This document shows, in pieces, positions 11,418-19,043 of a stretch of DNA of 32,909 bases. How positions within the stretch are numbered: position 1 is the first letter of the stretch; each line of letters starts with the position of its first letter. The translations under genes and the position numbers were made by a program. This DNA is from Psilocybe azurescens (lineage: Eukaryota; Basidiomycota; Agaricomycetes; Agaricales; Agrocybaceae), in the NCBI GenBank assembly GCA_023853785.1, contig JAJIRX010000525.1, forward strand, positions 1-32,909, written 5' to 3'. The notes beneath the pieces were generated by a model that saw only the letters and a program-made list of their open reading frames with translations, searched no databases and was not told the DNA's origin.

Positions 11418-11965
11418 TTACATATCACTCAAAATACAATTTGTTGCTTGCTCATAGTATCTTTTACATCTGACCAACTCTTTATTTTGCACATCATGCA
11501 CTTGCACTCCATTTCTGACCCTTATTACACCATCTTTCAACCTGCATGACTCCACAGCCAATAATAATGCAAGAAAATTAGAGCTATAGATCAGGCTCAG
11601 AATGATATGACAATACACAGGTAGATATACACTCACAGAAATACCCATGATGAAATTTACAAATGCTGCACAGAATACTGCATAAATGGTGCAGTAAAAT
11701 GTTGTAAAATTTGGTTTCCAATTTTCAACTCCCAATACTTTGATTCTGCTTCATGTAGAGCCAAGACACTGTTAGGTAATGAAAGACGTAAAATTGTGGC
11801 ATGTTTGAAAATAATGATTGCTGCTATTGCAAGATGATTTAGCAGTAGCATAAAGATTGAAATGACATACAGATCATCAAAGATTGTTGGTGATTTATGG
11901 TTTGAGAGGAAGGCTGACAATATACAGAGATCAGCACATAACAAACAAAAACTGAATCTAAACAT
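11418..11965 (-). other. Two overlapping AT-rich ORFs, membrane-protein-like, unrecognised
   Basis: Two minus ORFs in different frames (11657-11965, 102 aa; 11418-11735, 105 aa) overlap. Together they read as hydrophobic, helix-like sequence (LYVISIFMLLLNHLAIAAII; FVNFIMGISVSVYLPVYCHI) followed by a polar end (ELVRCKRYYEQATNC). A frame change near 11720 around YWE/GVENW would join them. They could be a degenerate membrane protein or the C-terminal exons of the gene passing through the array. I do not recognise the family. Confidence 0.25.
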
Positions 11966-12060
11966 ACTAGCTGTGTCACAAATGACATAGAAATAATTTT
12001 TTGAATCTAATGTGAAAGTTATTAGAGGGTAAAAGAATATTTGAAAAGAATTTTATTCAC

Positions 12061-14728
12061 AGTCTGAAAAGAAAAAAAACAGGCAAGATGAGCAGAAACC
12101 AAAAGACCAGAGAGACAGAGCTACTCACAGTCTAGAAAACCAAGGAGAGGCAGAATGAGCAGAAGCTAAAAACACCAGACAAGCAGAGCCTCTCACAGTC
12201 TGAAAAGCCAGTGAAGGGTAGGATGAGCAGATGCCAAAAACACCAGTTGGGCAGAGCCACTTACAAGCTAGAGAGCCAAGAGGGGAAAAAATGAGCAAAA
12301 GCGAAAAACACGAGACAACCAAGGCCACTCACAGCCTGGAAAGCCAAGGAAGGATAGGATGAGCAGAAGCCAAAAACACCAGATGGCCAGAGCTACTCAC
12401 AAGCTAGAGAGCCAAGGAGGGGAAGGATGAGCAGAAGCCAAAAACACCAGATGAGTATAGCTACTGACATCCTGGAGAGCCAAGAAGGGGAAGAATGAGC
12501 AGAAACAAAAAACACCAGAATAGTAGAGCTACTCACATACTGGAAAGCCAAAAAGGGCAGGATGAATAGAAGCAAAAAAAAATATCAGACAAGCAAGACC
12601 ACTCACAGTCTGGAAAGCCAAAAACAATAGAATGAGCAGAAGCAAAAAAGACTAGAGGAGCCAAGCCGCTCACAGCCTGGAAAGCCAAAAAGGATAGGAT
12701 GAGCAGAAGCAAAAACACTAGAGGAGCAGAGCCACTCACAAGCTGAAGTGCCAAGAAGGGACAGAATGAGCAAAAGCAAAAAAAAAACACCAGAAGTAGA
12801 GTCACTCACATACTGGAAAACCAAGAAGGAGCAGGATGAGCAAAATAAAAAAACACCAGACAAGCAGGGCTACTCACAGCCTGGAAAGCCAAGAAAGGGT
12901 GGGATGAGTAGAAGCAAAATAGACAAGAAGAGAAAAGCTACTCACATTCTAGAGAGCCAAGAAAAGGCAGGATGAGCAGAAGCAAAAAAACAGAGAGGCA
13001 GAGCCACTCACAAGCTAAAGAGCCAAGGAGAAACAGGATGAGCAAAAGCAAAAAATATTAGAGGAGCAGGGCCACTCGCATCCTAGGGAGTGAAAGAGAG
13101 GCAGGATGAGCAGAAGCAAAAACACCAGAGAGGCAGAGCCACTTACATCCTGGAAAGCCAAAGAGGAGCAGGATGAACAGAAGCAAAAACCACTAGAGGA
13201 GCAAAGACACTCACATCCTGGGAAGCCAAGGAGAAGCAAAATGAGCAGAAGCAAAAACATCAGAGAGGCAGAGCAACTCACATTCTGGAAAGCCAAAGAG
13301 GAACAGAATGAGCAGAAGCAAAAAAACACCAGACACCAGAGGAGTAGAGCCACTCACATACTGGAAAGCCAAAGAGAGGTAGGATGAGCAGAAGTAAACA
13401 CCAGACACCAGAGAGGTAGAGCTGCTCACAAGCTAAAAAGCCAAAGAGGAACAAGATGAGCAGAAGCCAAAAACATCAGACAAGCAGAGCCACTCACAAG
13501 CTAGAGAGCCAAGAAAGGGCAGGATGAGCAAAAGCCAGAAACACCAATGGGCAGAGCCACTCACAAGCTGGAGAGCCAAGAAAGAGCAGGATGAGCAGAA
13601 GCAAAAAAAACAGAGGAGTAGGGTCACTCACATCCTGGAAAGCCAAGAAGAGGCAGGATGAGCAAAAGTAAAAACACCAGACACCAGAGGAGTAGAGCCA
13701 CTCACATACTGAAAAAGCCAAAAAGGGGCAGGATGAGAAGAAGCCAAAAACACTAGACAAGTAGGGCCACTCACAGCCTAGAAGGTTAAGAAAGGGCAGG
13801 ATAAGCAGAAGCAAAAAGACTAGAGGAGCAGAGTCACTTGCATTCTAGAGAGCCAAGAAAAAGCAGGATGAGCAGAAGCAAAAAACACCAGATACTAGAG
13901 GAGTAGAGCTACTCACATACTGGACAGCCAAGGAAGGGCAGAATGAGCAGAAGCAAGAAACACCAGGAAGACAGAGCCACTCACATCCTATAAAGCCAAA
14001 GAGGGCAGGTTAAGTAGAAGCAAAAATATTAGATACCAGAGGGTAGAGCCACTCACAAGCTGGACAGCCAAGGAAGGGCAGAATGAGCAGAAGCAAGAAA
14101 CATCAGGAAAGTGGAGCCACTCACATCCTAGAAAGCCAAAGAGGGCAGAATGAGCAGAAGCAAAAACACCAGATACCAGAGAGATAGAGCCACTCACAAG
14201 CTGGAGAGCCAAGAAGAAACAGGATGAGCAAAAGCCAAAAAACACCAAAAGGCAAGAGCCACTCACAATCTAAAGAGTCAAGGAGGAACAGGATGAGTAG
14301 AAGCAAAAGACTAGTAAAGCAGAGCCATTCACAAGCTGGAGAGCCAAAGATGAGCAAAAAAAAAAAACTAGAGGAACAGAGCCACTCACATCCTGGAGAG
14401 CCAAGGAGAGGCAGGATGAGTAAAAGCAATAAAGACCAGAGAGGCAAAGCCACTCACACACTGGGCAGCCAAAGAGGGGCAGGATGAGCAAAAGCAAAAA
14501 AACAGATGAGTAGAGCTACTGACATCCTGGAGAGTCAAGGAGGAGCAGGATGAGCAGAAGCAAAAACACCAGAGTAGTAGAGCTACTTGCATACTGAAAA
14601 ACCAAGAGGAGCAGGATGAGCAGAAGCAAAAAATACCAGAGGGGTAGAGCCACTCACATACTGGAGAGCCAATGAGGGGCAGGATGAGCAGAAACAAAAA
14701 ACAGCCACAAAAGGGCAGAGCCACTCAC
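12061..14728 (-). repeat. Tandem array of about 39 intron-like units (about 68 bp) separated by 3-nt NNT blocks
   Basis: Forty donor-like sites recur at 57-76 nt spacing, most often 66-68 nt, between 14728 and 12060. On the minus strand the typical unit reads GTGAGTGGCTCTGC, a GTGTTTTTGCTTCTG stretch, CTCATCCTGCCC, a pyrimidine tract, CAG, then three bases and the next GTGAGT. All 39 acceptors are YAG (CAG or TAG). All donors are GT or GC: mostly GTGAGT, plus GTAAGT, GTCAGT, GTGAAT, GCAAGT and GCGAGT. The trinucleotide is always NNT: CTT 10, GAT 9, TAT 7, ACT 4, GCT 4, AAT 3, ATT 1, TGT 1. The array starts exactly at the GTPase exon end (TGG at 14729-14731). Unit lengths match normal basidiomycete introns. 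Whether these are spliced individually, removed as one long intron, or not transcribed cannot be decided from sequence. Confidence 0.9.
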
Positions 14729-15868
14729 CCAGATATATGGGAATGGACTGAGACAGTGCTTCACAATATGTTCCTTGTTATGTCCAACATATGCTAACAC
14801 ACTGCTGCATGTCAATATCACATAGCATTGTATTTCTCTTTTGCTAATATACTCACTGCTCCACTGCCAGTTTGACACTCAATTCTACATTATCTCTCTG
14901 CACAGAAATAAGCATCAAGGTGATGACATCCTCATTCAGTGCTTCAGCTGTCTTTTCAATGAGATCTTTGCAGTGCCTGTTAGTCTTGTGCATTTCTGTC
15001 CAAAGAGCATTAACAGATAACCACAAGATTGTACCCAGGACAAACTTTCTAATCGAACAAACTTAGCTTCATCACCCAGGTGACAAAGGTAGCGCTCCCG
15101 AAAGCGTATTTCAGCTACCTTCAAGTGCCCTAGCCGTGTCGGATCTCCATGATCCTCCAGCTCCATTTTGACATTCCGCACAAATTGGTCATATTTCGTG
15201 AACACCCCAATGACAGGAACTCAAAGAATTTAGTAAAAATCGTAATGACGCTTCACAATGCCATGGCACATACCATTCTTATCAGGGCAGATATTCTTGA
15301 AAAACTTCAAATCAAGCTCTGGTCGCTGGTTGTCCATGGGGATGCAGTACCTTCCGATATAAACATTAGTCGCAGTTGCAATCATGAACGCGTGAAAGCC
15401 CAAACCAGATCGCATGTAATCTGAACCTCAGTCGCTTTTCTCCAGATTTTTGTCGAACAAAGTTCTGGACGATCTCCAATTCGTTCTTGCTTCCTGACTC
15501 CAAATCCCGGGGAATCATGAAAAACGTAACCGTCATGGTTGGAAAAATGATCTCATCCCTAATCCTGTGTTTGCCACGCTGGCTCAAAGGTTAACAGTAG
15601 CCAACAAATGGGAATACATCACTACCTCCACGGAGGGCTCAAGTTCAATCTGGTAAGGTGGTGGGACCGACGTGGTTGAGTTGACGCGGGTTGGACGACG
15701 TACTTTTATGGTAGACCCAAAGACGGAATCGTCGCGCCTGTAAATAATCGGACTTTCCGTAGTTTCGCAGACTCTCTTTAAGATCGATGTCTTGCCGGCA
15801 TTTGCCCTCCCAATAATCAAGACTCGGAACTGGATTTTTGGCAGTGGAGGGCGCTGTTGCGCAGACAT
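14729..15868 (-). CDS. P-loop G-domain GTPase, fungal family; C-terminal part beyond array not identified
   Basis: A small-GTPase-fold protein of a family common in agaricomycetes; cellular role unknown. Exons: 15626-15868, 15406-15578, 15274-15350, 15046-15219, 14857-14995, 14729-14804. Motifs: G1 P-loop GRANAGKTS near residue 20; G3 as HDSPGF after a small indel (near 15541; a compensating one near 15512); G4 TKYD in VPVIGVFTKYDQFVRNV. Other conserved-looking blocks are WYCIPMDNQRPELDLKFF, LIEKTAEALNEDVITLML, VELSVKLAVEH and HCLSPFPYIW. Start MSAQQRPPLPKIQFRVLIIG is the first in-frame ATG. The last exon ends in phase 0 after Trp, directly at the GTGAGT that opens the tandem array. Relatives continue beyond this Trp, so the rest of the gene should lie past the array or be lost. 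Confidence 0.8.
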
Positions 15869-16323
15869 TGCGGCAAGAATATTCGGGAAGGAAGGGAGAG
15901 GCGGTCACGCAAGAAGGAGCCTTTGAATGCCCATGAAACGAAACTCACGCCAATCTGTTATTGAAATATGACGGTGATGACTGGAGGAGCCATGGGTCGG
16001 AGGTCGACCACTTTACTTAGACTTTCAAGGCGTGTGATCACTCAAATGCGCGGATCGTCGTCTTATATGGTTGACACGCATTTATTTGTCCTGAACATAT
16101 AGATTCCTTTTCTCAGAACCTATGTCAGTCTATATCGACCAATTGTAATGTATTGACTTAGCTATTAATAACAGAATACATCGTGCTTAAGGTGGCTGCA
16201 AAGGCGATTGTGATTCGACTATCATGTCATTCGAGTCCACAACCGACGATATCATCAAAGCTATGGAGCAGTCGGTACGTACCGCGTCCCCGGTCCTCGA
16301 ACTAGCTCTCACCGCAGCTCACA
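15869..16323. other. Intergenic: GTPase promoter and peroxidase 1 3' side
   Basis: Both flanking genes are on the minus strand. The stretch should hold the GTPase promoter and the 3' UTR of peroxidase 1. A short + ORF (16224-16418) mostly overlaps the peroxidase end and looks like a shadow. Nothing else was seen. Confidence 0.35.
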
Positions 16324-17445
16324 TCAGACTTCCTCCTCGTACCTATCTTCTGCCGAGGCCGCAGCCGAATCTGCACCAGCAGCCACAACGCCCTTCGCTC
16401 TATACCTCTTCTCACTGATCCCCACCTCAACCAAGAACCCCAGCCAATTGAACGCCGCGAACGACAGCCCGAACCGCGATCTGACGCGCGACTCCCAGCC
16501 CTCAGGGAACCTTTCCTCGCGCAGAAAGGGGTCCAAGTCCTCCGTGCGCCCGCCGAATATGGAGAGCAGTGTCGATGCACTGAGGAGCAGGTGGCTGGTC
16601 AGCCAAATAGATTGCGTACTGGGAAATGCAGGAGGATGCTTACTTATTGCTTGCGAATCCCGTCTGTGAGAGGCTGAGCGAGAAGCCGGGGTTCAGCGCG
16701 CGTGCGTCCATGCGCCGCTTGGTCGAGTACTCTCGGATGTCTTTGAGCGTCAGGACAAGATTGCCGTCCTTGTCTTTTGTAGAGGCGAGGGCGAGGAGCT
16801 CCTGTATGTACTCGAGATGCGGTCCCGTCCCGGGGTCTGCGCCGTCTGCACCTGAAAAAAATAACAAAAAGACAAAGCTCTCGTTAATAAAGTTGCACAA
16901 CACGACTGGAAACGGTGTAATGTTTTGCCCTACGTAGAAAGGAGGCATCATGCTCGATGCCGTTGGGCACCAGATTGAGCTCAGCAAGGTCGAACGTATC
17001 CTTTGCGTAGCTCTTCTTCACCATGTTTGCAGCGTATCTGGGGACGTAGTACGAAATGGGCGCTCCGATGTTGAACGTCGTCCGCACCGTCGATGTGATA
17101 TCCGTGAACTTGATATTTTTGCCGTCGTGTGCGATTATACCTGGGACAATGCCATGGTCAAATTACTAGGACGTCCACGAGCAGCCGAACTCGGTTAATG
17201 GAAGAAGGTTGGAACACGCACCGTGATTTGCCAGCGCATTCAATGCGGGACATCCACACCGACTGTCGCCTTCTTTCGGGGGCAACATACACGGGCCATT
17301 TGCCTCCTTCGCCGGGCTTGCCCTTAGGGGTGACTTGTCCGGCCTTGAGCTTGGGAAGAAGGGTATTGGCGACAGCCAATCCAAAAATCCCAGGTAAACA
17401 CCAGCACAGTTAGGATGAAGTTGAGCAGGGGGTGATGAGAAACAT
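16324..17445 (-). CDS. Heme-thiolate peroxidase / peroxygenase-like (chloroperoxidase family), copy 1
   Basis: The chloroperoxidase/unspecific peroxygenase family (PF01328) uses a Cys-ligated heme to oxidise substrates with H2O2. Exons: 17222-17445, 16934-17140, 16644-16851, 16324-16594. The start MFLITP is chosen because copy 2 begins identically. A hydrophobic N-terminal segment follows (LLNFILTVLVFTWDFG), then KLKAGQVTPKGKPGEGGKWP and the ligand region APKEGDSRCGCPALNALANHG, where the family's PCP appears as GCP. The EHD-x-S motif is intact (GIEHDASF), followed by LEYIQELLALASTKDKDGN, EYSTKRRMDARALNP and FPEGWESRVRSRFGLSF. Three homopolymer indels in exon 1 (near 17434, 17385, 17280) must be allowed; frames then join. 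The N-terminal stretch may be a signal anchor rather than a cleaved signal. Confidence 0.85.
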
Positions 17446-17503
17446 TCAAGGTTGGGGGATCCGAGGAGAGGGAACTCAAGCGTCCATGTGCCAGCGCGAT
17501 TCA

Positions 17504-17511
17504 TTTATATA
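17504..17511 (-). promoter_or_regulatory. TATA box of peroxidase 1
   Basis: The minus strand reads TATATAAA about 60 bp upstream of the chosen ATG (17445). Peroxidase 2 has a TATA box at a similar distance, which supports the start choice for both. Confidence 0.6.
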
Positions 17512-17689
17512 CCTATTCGCTCAGGAGAAAGAGAAGAGTGTAATAGGCTTATGCCTTGAACCAATGAAGGCTGATTAGGCATAGATTGCACTAAGAACCG
17601 AGTTACATAGGCAACGTAAAGACATATTTCCGGTCTTCGTACCGTTTTGATATGTATATGGGACGCGAATAACATTCTTCGTTGTAGGT

Positions 17690-17960
17690 AAAGATGGCTT
17701 TGCCTTCCTTGTCTTTATCCTTACCGGAAGCAAGCGCCAGCTTTAGTCCCTTCACGTATTGGAGATGAGGTTGATCAGGGACTAATCATTAGCACTGTCT
17801 TCCCCTGCCAGGAAGATGGTTAATTAATATCTGCTGAATGAGTATGAAATAGGAAGTCATACGAGTCAGTGACGCATGCGCATCGTGTACTATTTCGTTA
17901 TCGCTGTAAAGGTCGAGCACAGCGAGGTCAAAGGTATCGTTCTTATAACGTTTATTGAAC
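17690..17960 (-). pseudogene. Heme-thiolate peroxidase fragment, degenerate
   Basis: The minus strand holds two peroxidase pieces in normal order. The first (17890-17960) resembles YKNDTFDLAVLDLYSD, then a decayed motif IVHDAHASLT where intact copies have EHD-x-S. The second (17693-17815) resembles HLQYVK and LALASGKDKDKEGK with in-frame stops. N-terminal ligand region and C-terminus are missing. It is closer to copy 2 (KNDTFDLAELDLHSD) than to copy 1. At 17960/17961 it joins directly to a Yip1-family relic. Confidence 0.75.
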
Positions 17961-18480
17961 GATCCGAGGATGGGGTATATGTTCGACCCGAGGAACTAGC
18001 CTGAGAGTTCCCAACCGAGTCCTTGGCGTGCGTCCAGAGGGGTTGAGCTGCGTGAATATGTAGGTCCGGGCTTCGCTCGAGACGAGAGCCAAGTAGCGTT
18101 GGAGGACCTGTGGTGGGGTGGTGTGGCTCGTGAGATGGGCTTGGTGTGGGGAGAGGAAGAAGGGAAGACATACGGTTTTGGTCCATTACGCCGATCGGCT
18201 TTGTCTGATAGGTATCCCGCGACTATTGAAGACCGCCGCGTCAGAATGAGTGCACATGTGAGCAAAGATTGAACACGACGACTGACACCTATCGGTGTTC
18301 CCTGCTGCTGGGCATTCGGTACGTCCTGCGCGAATGACTGTGCTCCTCGAAATGCTGTTACGTAGTTGTAAAATCTCTGAATATGTGGGGAAGAGGGGTG
18401 CGCATACGTTTGAATTGAAGCTCTGTCAATGCAAGCAATAAGTACAGTATATGAGTGAATGACGCACATCGTGGACGGCG
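17961..18480 (-). pseudogene. Yip1-family relic, internally deleted copy of the 7.8-9.1 kb gene
   Basis: Minus-strand segments match the gene at 7763-9065: FRGAQSF with TPIG and AGYLSDKADRRN (18200-18360), VLQRYLALVSSEARTY (18060-18110), then a jump to GLGWELSG-stop-FLGSNIYPIL (17961-18030). The conserved Trp of SGWFLG has become TAG. The transmembrane block between LNPP and GLGWG is deleted, the FWTIEYYQPYF exon is missing, and exon 1 with the ATG is absent. Introns are kept at equivalent places, so it arose by DNA duplication, not retrocopying. Some 5' flank similarity extends to about 18480. Confidence 0.85.
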
Positions 18481-19043
18481 GGAGGTGGTGGACGTCGTCG
18501 TGGTCCAGTGAAATATTGCTAAGGACCCCCGGATACTTTTTGATCGGCCTAAAGCAGAAATTATTTGATAGAAGCTTTTTTTAAGTTTTTGGGTGTCCAA
18601 GCTAGCGCTGACTGTTTGTTTCGGACTTAACCATGACCATGAACATAGAGTCAGGATGAAAGACAATCTGCGGTTCCTGTATAATATCTGGCACGATGCA
18701 TGAAAGGATTCTATGCATCACAAATTGCATCATGGTATTCTTCTTGACCTTGGACCACTACCTCCCTCGCCGGCCGGACTGCATTTTGTATTTTGCTGAT
18801 CACGTTGAGACACGTCTTGGTCGTTCTTTCAGGACTCTCTTTGACCTCACAGGATGTCTTCCACGTACCTCCACCCCACCTCACACGCGCGTTCGATGCA
18901 CGAAGGATCGGACCGCACTTGTTTTCAGCCAGACCCAGCGAGAGATGAAACCCAGAAAGACGGTACTCAGTCGGTGTATATTGCGATAGAGCCCCGTCGT
19001 CCAGCGGTCGTGTAACAACAGGTGCGTAGTCCCCACACCGTTA
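18481..19043. other. Upstream region of the transporter gene
   Basis: No supported gene. A possible first coding exon of the transporter (MKPRKT near 18943-18963, splicing to ACGACCTAC at about 19066) is conceivable but not certain. A sequence near 19000 (GTCGTCCAGCGGTCG) recalls a tRNA A box, but no B box or cloverleaf follows. Confidence 0.3.

Noticed and set aside
12125..14724. Many overlapping ORFs on both strands in the array (Leu/Cys/Ser-rich on minus, Lys/Ser-rich on plus), looking like repeat proteins
   Set aside because: The repeat period is not a constant multiple of three, so each ORF drifts out of frame after a few units. The constant features are splice-like signals rather than a reading frame.
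12061..14728. CRISPR-like array (short units separated by variable parts)
   Set aside because: The variable part is only 3 nt, units are diverged from each other, and the context is a eukaryotic intron-rich locus.
17961..18470. Second functional Yip1-family gene
   Set aside because: The membrane core and first exon are deleted and a conserved Trp codon is TAG, so it is a relic rather than a gene with sequencing errors.
18988..19040. tRNA-like A-box sequence
   Set aside because: No B box, no acceptor pairing and no cloverleaf could be drawn.
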